64,000 nucleotides of DNA from Impatiens glandulifera (lineage: Eukaryota; Streptophyta; Magnoliopsida; Ericales; Balsaminaceae), in contig NC_061862.1 of assembly GCF_907164915.1 (NCBI RefSeq), forward strand, positions 4,964,358 through 5,028,357, in the 5' to 3' direction. The first letter of the stretch is position 1, and each line of letters opens with the position of its first letter. Both the position numbers and the translations under genes were made by a program. Shown here piece after piece: positions 39,004 to 51,544 of the stretch. Below the pieces are notes generated by a model. That model was not told the origin of the DNA, ran no database searches, and saw nothing but the letters and a program-made list of their open reading frames with translations.

Positions 39004-40059
39004 TATTCGCTCGTCTAACTAAATGATTGAGTCTTATCGATAGCGGGGGCAATAGAAGATAAGGTCCCTTTTCATTCATAGAATAATTAGAATGTAAGAA
39101 AGAATTAACTATGGTGTAAAAAATTAATCTGCGCATCTAAACGAAAATAATTTTGAAGGATTACAATTAAAAGGGAGTATGTTGTCAGATAAAGAGTGAA
39201 ATACTTTTATTTATTACAATTTTTTTGATGTATAATTCAAATAATACATTAATAAATATTATGAAAAAAAATTCGTAGATAAGAAAAATTCAAAGTTTAA
39301 ACTCAATTATATGGTGCCTCCGATTAGAGGACCCAACAAAAATAGGCGTATGCCACATATTGCAAAGAACACACGGTATTCTATAGTAAAAGGCGAATGA
39401 ATAGTTCGCTTTGTGTTCAGTGCTTGGCTTCATAATTTTTTCTTATCACCAACTCCCCTCTAATAATAATATCGGATCCTTATTTTCACTTCATCTAACA
39501 ATGTGGGACATTACACTTTTTTTTTTCATTATTGAGCATAATGGTTTTTTCTTCTTTTATTTAAAGAATAGGATAATTCAATAATATTTTTAAGAATTTG
39601 ATACTTTTAAGTATATTATTTTATCAAACTTATATATAAATGTTAATAACAAAACTATTACAATGATTTATTAGTTTAGCTCCAATAAAAAGAGTTTTAT
39701 TTTAAATATTTGATTTTCACTAAAAACACTTTAATTTTGATTTTTTTCTCAGAATAAATAACTTATTAAAATGAAAAAAATAGAAGACATGTTGTGGCTT
39801 CTAGTTAGTAGGGCCTTTGTACCTTTTTTATTCGCTCCTCTAACTAAATGACTTCTCAAGAGCGGGGCAAGAGAAGATAAGGTCCCTTGTCATGCATAAA
39901 ACAATTAGGATGTAAGAATTTGATTTTGAACACAATTAACTATGATGTAAAAAATTAATCTGCGCATCTAAACGAAAATAATTTTGAAGGATTACAATTC
40001 AAAGGAAGTATGCCAAATAAAGAGTGAAATACTTTTATTTATTACAAAAAATAAAATAA
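39004..40059. repeat. U5-only partial snRNA unit
   Basis: Carries a second U5-like gene and flanks (ACTTCTCAAGAGCGG, AGAGTGAAATACTTTTATT) but no U6. Ends exactly where the duplicated Gypsy segment begins. Confidence 0.65.
39312..39429 (-). ncRNA. U5-like snRNA copy with damaged loop-I stem
   Basis: Loop CGCCTTTTACT is intact, but the stem reads ATTCATT/ATAGAAT with two mismatches that are not compensated. The TATA reads TTATTAGAGG and is weakened. USE at about 39500-39510. Probably a pseudogene. Confidence 0.6.
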
Positions 40060-41893
40060 AGTATTACATCACAATATGATGAACAACTCTAACTCAAATA
40101 TTAGATCTCTCAATTGTGATTGTCTTAGTACAAGATTACCCTACAAAAATATGATGTTTTCAAAAATGCTCTTTTCAAATGAAAAAGTATTAAAATAAGT
40201 AATTATGAACTAATTTAGTATTACACAAATCAAATATGTTAATCTTAAGTTACAAAAATTATAATTTATGTTGTCACTCTTTTTTATAAATATATTTATA
40301 AGTAAAAATATTTTGTTTCAACATTCAACATATATTATTGAAAAATATTATTAATATTATAATATATATTACCACATTATTTGCATTGTAGATTTTATTT
40401 ATGATTTTGTATTTTATAATTTATTTTATAATAATTATTATAATATAATTTATTAAGAATTTGCTTAATAATGACTTATTCATTTTTTTTTAACAAAAAT
40501 TGTATTAACATTTATGTTGGTAAAAATATTTCTTAAAAATATTTAAAAGTATTATTACAACATGATTTCAATAATTTATCAATTAATGTTTTTTATATTT
40601 TATTAATTTAATTAGCCATATATTCTACAACATTTTTGCAATAATTTCATATATCTTAATAATAAATATAGTAATTTTAAATGAACATATTTTACAATAC
40701 ATAACAATTATATATTTTAAATATTCACACTTAATTTACAAACTTATCTTGCAAGACCATTTGCAATTAATAGGTATTTTTTAAATAATTTATATATTTA
40801 ATTTACTTGATATATATTTTGTCATATATATAAAATTTATATCTTATATTTTAACAATAATTTTAGCCATTTAATAGCATGATTTGCAATAATTTTACAA
40901 TGTATATTTAAGTTTTTTTTTTCAATTAGTTTATTAATAGTATTTGTTTAGTAATAACAAATATGTATTTTTTAAAATTTAGATTAATGGAGGGTTTCTC
41001 GGGATATAATCAGGTCCCGATGGTGCCTAAGGACAAGGAAAAAACTACTCTCATCATAGAGGTCGATACCTTTTGCAATCGAGTGATGCCTTTTGAACTG
41101 AAGAACAATGGAGCTACGTATCAGAAAGCAACCACAAGTCGCAACTATTCTCCACAACTTGATCCACAAGGAAGTCAAGGTCTACGTTGATGATATCGTC
41201 GTCAAATCTAAGAATCGAGTTGAACATATCGCGAACTTGGAGAAATTCCTTCAGAGGATTCGGAAATATCATCTCCGTTTAAGTCCAATGAAGTGCACCT
41301 TCGGTGTCACTACTATGATTACTCAAAGAGGAATAGAAGTCGACTCTAGCAAGATTGCGTCCATCACAGCCATGCCAACACCCCGAAATGAGCAAGGTTC
41401 GTGAATTTTTTGACAAAATCCAATAAATTAGTCGCTACATTAGTAAGCTCACATGCTCTTGCGATCCTCTCTTCAAGATTTGAAGAAGGATCAAAAGTTG
41501 TCTGGAGTGATACTTATTAACATATCTTTGAGAAGGTGAAGGCGTATTTGTAATCCCTTCCTATCCTTATGTCTCTGAGGTTAGGAGTTCCTTTGATTCT
41601 TCACCTCACTATCACCGACTCATCCATGGGGAGAATGCTAGTCCAGGAGAATGAAATCAAATAAGAGGTGGTAATCTACTGCATCAGTAAAAGGATGATT
41701 GATTATTAGTTAAATTACTATTCCGTGGAGAAGGTCTGTTGGGCACTAGCTTGGGTAACGAAGAGGTTATACCATTATATGCAAGCTCACTCAATCAAGC
41801 TAGTGTCAAGACTTGATCTCATTCATTTCTTGTTTCAAAGAATCATTCTTTTGCCGTGTCTGACCAAATGGATGATGAGGATTTCAGAATTGT
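40060..41893 (+). mobile_element. Ty3/Gypsy fragment, copy 1 (RT and part of RNase H)
   Basis: About 920 bp of very AT-rich sequence, then a decayed Gypsy RT from 40984: LMEGFSGYNQVPM, NRVMPFELKNNGATYQ, a frameshift, HKEVKVYVDDIVVKSKN, LRLSPMKCTFGVT. An in-frame loss of the segment before MITQRGIEVD and several stops follow. It is a near copy of 52978-54823 and breaks off abruptly at about 41893 in the middle of the RNase H region. Confidence 0.8.
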
Positions 41894-42810
41894 AAATGTC
41901 CACCATCAATTGATCGGGAATGCTTCCGAGAAGATTTTTAAATCTTTCTGGGTGCTTGTCCCACTTTACTCCACCTGAAAAAAAATATCAAAATGTTGGT
42001 TGAGGCTTTAATGGAAGATTGATATCCAAGCACTCTCGCTTTTAAACTTTCCCATCCCTGAAATAAAACTCTATGATGCTTTTTTTAAATGATTCATGCA
42101 ATAATATTATGAATGGATAGTCGTTTACACATAATGACAAAAACTTTAAATTTATAAAAAAAATCACACAAATATTACAAAATTAACATGTGCGGAGATC
42201 TTCCAAAAAGGAAATGAGCTCTCCGACTGAATCTATCGGCTTCCCACATCGAACATCATATAATGTTAGGATGATAGCATTGTGTTGGATCCGCAACGGT
42301 CATTTAAGATTGTTGAAAGATCTACAATTTCTCTCTAACCAAATTATCCACCAGAAAATAATAGAGATATAACCTAATTGTTTCAAACCCACAAATCTAG
42401 CTACCTCAATCCACGATTCTCAATATGCACCAATGATTCCCGACATAACCCAAAAAATACCAGTAATACTCCAAATAATATACTAAATACCAGCGACACA
42501 TACTACATCGTCTCAACCTCCTTAAGACACATATTACATCGACTAACTAAGATAAGACACTTACTAAATGATTAACATTGTATATCACACTTCTCTAACT
42601 AAATGATTAAGTGTTTGTGAGAGCGGGTGCAAGAGAAGATAAGGTCGATAGTCACGCACAAAATAATTAGGGAGTATGTTGTCAGATAAAGAGTGAAATA
42701 CTTTTATTTATTACAACTTTTTTTTATGTATAATTAAAATAATACATTAATAAATAATATGAATTAAATCTTCGTAGATAAGAAAAATTCAAAGTTTAAA
42801 CTGAATGGTA

Positions 42811-42928
42811 GGGTGCCTCTGATTAGAGGACCTAACAAAAATAGGCATATGCCACGTATTGAAAAGAACACACGGTAATCTTTAGTAAAAGGCGAAAGAA
42901 TAGTTCGCTTTGTGTTCAGTGCTTGGCT
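42811..42928 (-). ncRNA. U5-like snRNA copy, promoter damaged
   Basis: Loop I CGCCTTTTACT is intact. The closing stem has one changed base (GATTACC side). The USE reads GTTCGACATTG where GTCCCACATTG is expected (about 42998-43008), which should impair transcription. Confidence 0.65.
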
Positions 42929-43812
42929 TCATAATTTTTTGTAATCACCAACTCCCCTCTTATAATAATATCGAATCCCTATTTTCACTTCATCTAACAA
43001 TGTCGAACAACAAACTTTTTTGTCATTATTGAGGCTAATGGTGTTTTTTCTTCTTTTATTTAATGAATAAGATAATTCAATAATACTTTCAAGAATTTGA
43101 TACTTTTAACTATATATTATTTTATCAAATGTTAATAACAAACTATTACAATGATTTATTAGTATAGCTCCAATAAAAAGAGTTTTATTTTTAACATTTG
43201 ATTTTCACTAAAAACGCTTTAGCTTGGATTGAAGTTATTACTATGATGGTGGTTAAAACTCGTACTTTCAAACAAGGTATATGACTCGTATTTGATATTT
43301 AATAAACTTATGTTATAGTCATTATGACGAATGTTACTTAGATTAACAGAGGCATCGACACCTTCAAGGGAGTGTCTATGTACAGCCCGGGTAACTCAAA
43401 ACAGTTTGTATGCGAATGGAAATAACGACGGGGAGAAATATCGTCGCTATTGATTTTTCTGGTCGATGAAGGGACCTAACGACCGTAATCTACGTATATT
43501 TTTTTTTCATATTATTATCATTCTAGCCGGGTAAATTTTATGGAAATAACTTAGCCCGACTAGATTTTAAATCCTAGTTTTGCCCTTGGACACCTTATCA
43601 ACATGACATAATGGGTAGCTCCCAATTCTTTTTCGCCCATAAAATCAATATTTCCTCAAAAGAAAAAACCCTATAAATCGAGGGCATACTTTGAAAGACC
43701 CTCATTCTCTATATAGAACACATGCGTTCCTCGAAAAATACTCTAGCAGTCTATCACAAAAAATAGCAAAAAATAGCAGTTGTCCATTCATTTTCTAAAA
43801 TTGATCCCACAT

Positions 43813-43970
43813 CGTTCCTCTAACTTAAGAATGAAGTATTTTAAAGAATGAGAGAGAGATGGTTAAGTCCCTTCGGGGACATTTGATAAAATTTGAACGA
43901 TACAGAGAAGATTAGCATGGCCCCTGCGCAAGAATGACACGTACAAATCGAGAAATGGTCCAAATTTTTT
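43813..43970 (+). ncRNA. U6 snRNA, best-preserved copy
   Basis: USE-like ATCCCACATCG begins near 43806 and the RNA starts at 43867: GTCCCTTCGGGGACAT, ACGATACAGAGAAGATTAGC, GGCCCCTGCGCAAGAATGAC, AAATCGAGAAATGGTCC, then a T run. The 5' stem-loop and ACAGAGA box are exact. I count about five differences from the plant consensus I remember (CATTTG for CATCCG, TTTGAA for TTGGAA, AAGAATG for AAGGATG, GTACA for GCACA). Possibly transcribed, but the TATA position is poor (TATTTTAAAG). Confidence 0.85.
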
Positions 43971-44180
43971 TTATCCTTTTTCCTCTCCGAAGCGTACGCC
44001 GGCGACCGGAGGGAAAATAGTGTAGCTTTTTGTTGTGTACTTTACAGGTTTGCACACAATGACATTTGTTGATTTTTTTCTCAAACTAACTAACTTATTA
44101 AGATGAAAAATAAAAGTAATGTTGTGGTTCCTAGTTAGTATGGTCTTTGTCCCTTTTTCATTCGCTCCTCTAACTAAATA

Positions 44181-45200
44181 ATTGAGTCTTCTCAAGAACG
44201 GGGGCAAGAGAAGATAAGGTCCCTTGTCATGCATAGAACAATTAGAATGTAAGAATTTATTTTTGAAGAGAATTAACAATGGTGTAAAAAATTAATCTGC
44301 ACATCTAAACGAAAATAATTTTGAAGGATTACAAGGGAGTATGTTGTCGGATAAAGAGTGAAATAGTTTTATTTATTAAAATTTTTTTGAAGTATAATTC
44401 AAATAATACATTAATAAATATTATGAATTAAATTTTCGTAGATAAGAAAAATTCAAAGTTTAAACTCAATTGTATGGTGCTTCCGATTAGAGGACCCAAC
44501 AAAAATAGGCGTATGCCACATATTGCAAAGAACACACGGTATTCTTTAGTAAAAGGCGAAAGAATAGTTCGCTTTGTGTTCAGTGCTTGGCTTCATAATT
44601 TTTTCTAATCACCAACTCCCCTCTTATAATAATACCGGATCCTTATTATCACTTCATCTAAAAATGTGGGACATCACACTTTTTTTTTGTCATTATTGAG
44701 CCTAATGGTTTTTTCTTCTTTTATTTAAAGAATAGGATAATTCAATAATATTTTCAAGAATTTGATAGTTTTAAGTATATTATTTTATCAAACTTATATA
44801 TAAATGTTAATAACAAAACTATTACAATGATTTATTAGTTTAGCTCCAATAAAAGAGTTTTATTTTAAATATTTGATTTTCACTAAAATCACTTTAATTT
44901 TGATTTTTTTCTCAAACTAACTAACTTATTAAAATGAAAAAAATAGAAGACATGTTGTGGCTTCTAGTTAGTAGGGCCTTTGTCCCTTTTTTATTCGCTC
45001 CTCTAACTAAATGACTTCTCAAGAGAGGTGGCAAGAGAAGATAAGGTCCCTTGTCATGTATAGAACAATTAGGATGTAAAAATTTGATTTTGAACACAAA
45101 TAACTATGATGTAAAACATTAATTGCGCATCCTTCAAAATAATTTTGAAGGATTACAATTCAAAGGAAGTATGCCAAATAAAGAGTGAAATACTTTTATT
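44181..45200. repeat. U5-only partial snRNA unit, inverted mate of 14541-15532
   Basis: Direct neighbour of unit C, with the same flanks as 39004-40059. It continues the 4.6-kb inverted duplication with 10900-15532. Confidence 0.65.
44475..44592 (-). ncRNA. U5-like snRNA copy
   Basis: Loop I CGCCTTTTACT with intact 7-bp stem (ATTCTTT/AAAGAAT), Sm-like TATTTTTG and 3' stem. Promoter: TTATAAGAGG and a near-USE GTCCCACATTT at 44662-44672. With 4681-4798 this is the most intact U5-like copy. Confidence 0.7.
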
Positions 45201-46223
45201 TATTACAAAATAAAATAAAATAAAGTATAATTCAAACAATACATTAATAAATAATATGAATTAAATTTTCGTCAATAAGAAAAATTTAAAATTTAAACTC
45301 TGCTAAATTAAAAAAATATATAAATATTACAAAACATGATTTGATAAGATTATAGTTGTGTTTACAAATATAGATTTTATAACTCAATTTAATCATATTA
45401 TAACTCTTATATAAGATACTTGAAAAAAAATTGAATATTGGTTAAAAATTATTAGTTTTACAATAAGTTAAATTTAAATATATAATATTATTATAATTTT
45501 CATTAATTTATTTTATGACAAAAGAAAGGTTAATAATTAATAATTGTTAAAGAATGTAAAGAAGTCCCACATTGGTTCAAAAACAAAAAACAAGCATAGA
45601 AAGAACACGATCTAATAGATTTTTTTTAAAGCACGTTTACCTACCGTTGTTGAAGTTGCATAAACTATTTGTATTGTGCTCTTTGTTGACGAGAAACTGA
45701 TTCAATTCGTAGTTCGAATCAACCTCTCATTAAAAAAGATATAACTTGGTTCTATTTCATCTCTTCAACAAGTTTAGTAATAACATAATTGTCCTATCGT
45801 TCCGGAACAGGCATTAAAAGTAATTATAGAAAAAAGAATTGAGGGTCCTAAATCAATATTGTAATTAAGAAACCATTTTTTGGAATATATATTTCGAATA
45901 GAAAAGTAACTTTGAAAAAAAAGTGATTAGATAAAACGAAACGAAGTAGTGTCATTGACATAACATATGTCACAAGTCTTTGTCAAAAGATGAATAAGTC
46001 CATTTATTAGCTTAGATAGACACTTCGAACATAAACTGAAATATTCTGGAACTACAAAGATAATTATTAAATCGTTAGCACCGCCTAAAAGCATTGCTCA
46101 TAAAGTATGTTTAATTGGTTATAATTTTCTTTTGACAATGCGCTATTGATTTCACTATTATCCGTGAGTAATAATAGAATGATTCTATCATATTTATAGA
46201 CCATTTTTTATTTTCTCGAAATG
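45201..46223. other. AT-rich flank (inverted copy of 13452-14540)
   Basis: No gene found. Part of the large inverted duplication. Confidence 0.5.
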
Positions 46224-47911
46224 CACTACAACAAAACACACTTTCAACCACCTTTATATGCCAACGCTTATTAAGCGTGGGTAAAAATTAAAAAAATAAA
46301 ACTTTTGGCAACCTTTATACTTTACAACCACCTTTATTTTTTTTTTATATACAAACTTTGTTAAAATCCTTAAAATTTAAGTATTATAAATTTAATATTT
46401 TTTATGTTTTATTTTTGAACTTTATAAATATTTTATTTCACTATATTAAAATTTTAAAATAAAATTTGACTTCAAATTTTATTTACACTAAAATTTAATT
46501 CATAAATTTTAAAATTTTATAACATTATTAATTTTTTTTATTAACATCTGTCTTTTATTTAATTATTTAAAATTAATTAAATTAAAAGTAAAAAATAAAA
46601 TAAACCAAAAATAAATAAATTAAATATTATATTATATTTAATAATAAAATTTTAAATTATATATATATATATTTTAAAACTAGAATCAGTTTTTAATTAT
46701 CAAGTCTAACACATTTTCTTTCTACGCTGACCAATTCTTTCTAACCTAAAAAATCTTTCTACCTGTGTTAATCAGACTATTTTCCTTCTACTCTCTACAG
46801 CCAGATTTCTGTGCTATCATCCTTCTACTCTCTGCAGCCAGATTGTCGTGCGCACGAGGTTAGTTACATTCTTCTTCAACCATTAGGGCTTGCCTTCATC
46901 TGCACTATAATCCCTTGACTCTCCGCAGCCAGATTGTCGCACCCACGAGGTTAGTTACATTCCTCTTCAACCATTAGGGCTTGCCTTCATCTGCACTATC
47001 ATCCCTTGACTCTCCGCAGCCAAATTGTCGCACCCACGAGGTTAGTTACATTCTTCTTCGACCATTAGGGTTTTCCTTCATCTTTGGGTCTTGAAAGTCT
47101 TTTGAGTGATAAATGGTTCTACTTATCTGTTTTAAGGATGCAACGAGGTTTATATGCAATTTATTTAGGTCACTGGTTTTATTTTTCATGTCTGGCTCAT
47201 AGATTTTCCCCTTCTTGTAGTGTTTTGGATTTCTCAGTTATTTTTAGTTGAATTTTGATGCTAGGTTGTTATCGCTGCACTAGATGATTAAACCATCTTT
47301 ATGAGTGAGAAATGGTTATATTTTTTTGTTTCAAGGATGAATTAGAGTATACATTCAACTTATTTAGTTGAACCATCTTTATGAGTGAGGTGTTGTACTC
47401 TCCATACAAATTACAACTTAAAAGCGCACTCACATGTATATAGTTTGTATAAAATCCAGATGATTAGCTCGCAACCTTTAATTTCCCAAGTCATAATATG
47501 TTTTCCCTTGATTTTTTTGTTTGTGTAATAATATTTGTGCCTGCATAAAAGTGTGATGATGAAAGTGGTCACATAATTCTGATTTAGCTACATGGATACA
47601 ACTTGAACTAATTTGAATCCCAACAAATTAGGGCTGAAGCAATGTCCATTATCGTGTGTTTGGATTCTGCATTTGCCTTATAAATCAAACAAAATAGTAT
47701 ATTTGTCTTTCAATTAAACTGAGACAGAAGTTGTTTATAATCAGACATCAAACAAAAGAAGTCATGGTATTAGATTAGCGTCTAAGAATACATATCTTTT
47801 TCGAGGATCTCCTAACATTGTTCGTCTCTACAAGAAATGATTTATTTTTTGTTGTATGCACATGTTTGACGAATTTGGATATATATGAATTTGGTATTTG
47901 CTGGTATAGTG
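46224..47911 (+). mobile_element. CACTA-like non-autonomous element, copy 3
   Basis: Starts CACTACAACAAAACACAC and ends CTGGTATAGTG, the reverse orientation of copies 1 and 2. Subterminal CCACCTTTATATG and ACGCTTATTAAGCGTGG lie close to the start. About 100 bp longer than copy 1, mostly because of one more 91-bp repeat unit. No transposase. Confidence 0.55.
46856..47128. repeat. 91-bp tandem repeat, three units
   Basis: Units start with GAGGTTAGTTACATTC at 46856, 46947 and 47038, exactly 91 bp apart. Copies 1 and 2 of the element have about two units, so unit number changed after duplication. Confidence 0.85.
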
Positions 47912-48029
47912 GTATTGAGAATCATCTCAAGAAAGGAAGAGGTGGATGAATTCCTTGTAATTTTACCTGTTTATGGTGACATTTAATATAGGTTTTATTA
48001 AGAAGGGTGTTATGAATTCCCCAATTGTT

Positions 48030-48825
48030 ATGCCCGATCAAGGCTTCTTTGGTTGTTCCTAATTGGATTCCTTTAATTTTCTATCACCTGTCAATGTACT
48101 TTCTTGTCTTTATTGAGTATTTTTTTGTTTGATATGTATAAACTTATAAAATCAGTTTTATACAGGGTACAGAAAATGAGTATTAGTCACTAAAGTGAAT
48201 GGAATGTTTGGAAACTATTCTACCACTGGTGCTTATATTATATCAATGGAAAGGCCTATAACATAACTGGGGTTACATAGTATTGTTAAAAAAGTTAGTT
48301 TTTAACCAATGGATAAATATAACTTGTGTCTATTGGATCAGATTGACAGTTGTTGTCGCACCATTAGTAGATTATGTTTTGTCATTATGCTTATATTATA
48401 TTAATGGAAATGCCTATAACATAACTGGGGTTACATAGTATTGTTAAAAAGTTAGTTTTTAACCAATGGATAAATATAACCTGTGTCTGTTGGATCAGAT
48501 GGACAGTTGTTGTCGCACCATTAGTAGATTATGTTTTTCCATATAATGTTATCAGGGTTTATATCAAGGTAGATTGTTTAACAGAAGGATTATATTTTGA
48601 ACGAATAGTTTTAAAATGCCCACATTAGTTAACGATACAATCATTTATCCATGTGGCTGTAGGTTTTCTCCAATAACTTCTCCTAATCTTATTCTCCAAT
48701 AATTCTAAGAAAGAGTAAGACTAGAAGGTTAGTATTTAGTAATAATAATTGTTTTACAAAATGATGATTTCAAAACTAAGGGTGAATGCATTTGCAGGTA
48801 TCGCCTTCATCAACACTTGAATCGA
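48030..48825 (+). repeat. Repeat X, copy 3
   Basis: Same sequence and orientation as 5991-6835, with two 157-158-bp tandem units from 48231. It ends in the acceptor-like ATTTGCAG and exon start. Confidence 0.65.
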
Positions 48826-48962
48826 CTGGAGAACTCAATAGCGACGATATTTCTCCCCGTCGTTATTTCCATTCGCATACAAACTGTTTTGAGTTACCCG
48901 AGTTGTACATAGACACTCCCTTGAAGGTGTCGATGCCTCTGTTAATCTAAGTAACATTCGTC
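48798..48962 (+). other. In-frame junction of two exon-like fragments
   Basis: After ATTTGCAG the reading is VSPSSTLES from repeat X, then without a frame break TGELNSDDISPRRYFHSHT, NCFELPELYIDTPLKVS, MPLLI and a stop from the snRNA unit. The join sits exactly at the repeat X / right-arm border. This may be coincidence, or the remains of an ancestral last exon. Confidence 0.35.
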
Positions 48963-51505
48963 ATAATGACTATAACATAAGTTTATTAAATATCAAATAC
49001 GAGTCATATACCTTGTTTGAAAGTACGAGTTATAACCACTATCATAGTAATAACTTCAATCCAAATTAAAGCGTTTTTAGTGAAAATCAAATGTTAAAAA
49101 TAAAACTCTTTTTATTGGAGCTATACTAATAAATCATTGTAATAGTTTGTTATTAACCTTTGATAAAATAATATATAGTTAAAAGTACCAAATTCTTAAA
49201 AGTATTATTGAATTATCCTATTCTTTAAATAAAAGAAGAAAACACACCATTAGCCTCAATAATGACAAAAAAGTGTGTTGTCCCACATTGTTAGATGAAG
49301 TGAAAATAGAGATTCGATATTATTATAAGAGGGGAGTTGGTGATTTCAAAAAATTACGAAGACAAGCACTGAACACAAAGCAAATTATTCTTTCGCCTTT
49401 TACTAAAGAATACCGTGTGTTCTTTGCAATACGTGGCATACACCTATTTTTGTTTGGTCCTCTAATCTAAGGCACCCTACAATTGAGTTTAAACTTTGAA
49501 TTTTTCTTATCTACGAAAATTTAATTCATATTATTTATTAATGTATTATTTGAATTATACTTAAAAAATGTTGTAATAAATAAAAGTATTTCACTCTTTA
49601 TCTGACAACATACTGCCTAATTGTTTTGTGCATGACTAGGGACCTTATCTTCTCTTGCACCTTCTCTCAGGAAGACTCAATCATTTAGTTAGAGAAGTGT
49701 GATCCACAATGGTATTCTAACTGATGATAAATACATACGTAAGTGTCTTATCTTAGTTAGTCGATGTAGTATGTGTCTTAAGGAGGTGGAGACGTTGTAG
49801 TATGTGTCGCTGGTATTTAGTGTATTATTTGGAGTATTACTGGTATATTTTGGGTTATGTCGGGAATCATTGGTGCGTATTGAGAATCGTGGATTGAGGT
49901 AGCTAGATTTGCGGGTTTGAAACAATGAGGTTATATCCCTATTATTTTCTGGTGGATAATTTGGTGGATAATTTGGTTAGAGAGAAATCGTAGATCTTTC
50001 AACAATCTTAAATGACCGTTGCGGATCCAACACAATGCTATCATCCTAACATTATATGATGTTCGATGTGGGAAGCCGGTAGATTCAGTCGGAGAGCTCA
50101 TTTCCTTTTTGGAAGATCTCCGCACATGTTAATTTTGTAATATTTGTGTGATTTTTTTTTTATAAATTTAAAGTTTTTGTAGTTATGTGTAAACCACTAT
50201 CCATTCATAATATTATTGCATGAATCATTTAAAAAAAGCATCATAGAGTTTTATTTCAGGGGTGGGAAAGTTTAAAAGCGAGAGAGCTTGGATATCAATT
50301 CTCCATTAAAGCTTCAACCAACATTTTGATATTTTTTTTTTCAGGTGGAGTAAAGCAGGACAAGCACCCTGAAAGCTTTAAAAATCTTCTAGGAAGCATT
50401 CCCTATCAATTGTAAATGTCCATCTTCTTGTAATTGACTTTATAAACTAAACTAGATTTTTTAGCATTTAAGTTTTGAGCTTCGTTTATATTGCTTCATT
50501 CTTCAGTATCATGTTATAGAAATGTTATGATTGATTTAGAATTCTCATTTAGCTATTTGATTCGAGTTCTAAATGTTATGCTTGCAGGAAGTTCATACAT
50601 GTACTAGAGATCAATTTGGCAAAGAGCCAAATCGATTTTGGTTTGATTTGAACAATGCACTTTTTCTGGTGACGGGCGTGTCTTCTCCGACAAGGCTCTG
50701 ACCATACCCATACAAGATGAATGACGTCTTCGCTTAGTCTAGGAATGTTTAGTATGTTGTGAAGAAGACTTCTAGTCATTTAGATTGAAGTTCAGCTAGC
50801 AAGAAAACAAATAAAAAAAGAGGAAAACGGTAAGTTCGATATTTTCTTTGGTCTGATTCGGTTTTGAGTTATTTAAATAATCAAAAAAATAAAACATTAT
50901 TTTACTCCTTCTCATTTATCAATTCATTAACTAAAATATTAAAATATTATATATTTAAATTATGATTATTTATTTTTACTTATATATATCAGTATCATTA
51001 AGGTTTTTATCCAAAAAAATCATAATCACCTTAAAATTATCATCAATCGTTATTTTCTCTCTCAAAATTTCAAACAATCCTTACCGAAAAGCCCTTTGTT
51101 TTTTACGTTCCCCTAGAGGAAAGAGAAGATCATTGAACCCACAGAATCAGTCCACAATTGCGGTTCACCCTTGACCCGCGACCCTTCCTACTATATGCCT
51201 AGTGACCCGCGTCCATGCACCCGAACCAACAATCAAATCAGTGACTCGTACCCATACGTCCAGAGTCGGCGTGGGGTAAAACAACCTATGTAGTTACTTA
51301 GTGCTTACTTTTATCTCACTTTTATGTGGCCCCAAAATTTTCAAATATAATAGTATAATTAATTATATATTATATTATTAATATCATTTTTCTTTTTTTA
51401 TCTTTTTTTCATATTAAATATATATATATATATTATATCATCTATATATATAACTTTTTTATTTCTTTTTTTTATCTCCTTAAAAAATTAAATAAAAATT
51501 ATATA
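48831..51505. repeat. Right arm of the 2.7-kb inverted repeat
   Basis: Reverse complement of 35650-38310. Contains U5-like gene 49360-49477 and exon-like fragments at 50344-50411 and from 50588 (after GCTTGCAG; one frame reads QFGKEPNRFWFDLNNALF and stops, the frame set by the first exon reads LKFIHVLEINLAKSQIDF and stops). Confidence 0.85.
49280..49477 (+). ncRNA. U5-like snRNA copy in the right arm
   Basis: USE GTCCCACATTG at 49280-49290, TTATAAGAGG at about 49323-49332, RNA from about 49360. Loop I CGCCTTTTACT is intact within an ATTCTTT/AAAGAAT stem. The basal stem is weakened (GACA/TGGC) and the 3' stem-loop has a change (AATCTAAGG for AATCGGAGG). It differs in loop I from its mate at 37674, so the arms are diverging. 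Confidence 0.68.
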
Positions 51506-51544
51506 TGTAACTGATTGCAACTTTAAACGGTGAGACTGAAATCA

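Larger units (their letters stand above)
41986..44180. repeat. snRNA unit C
   Basis: Same organisation as units A and B, preceded at 41894-41985 by the diverged exon-like fragment. Contains the best-preserved U6 of the window. Confidence 0.75.
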
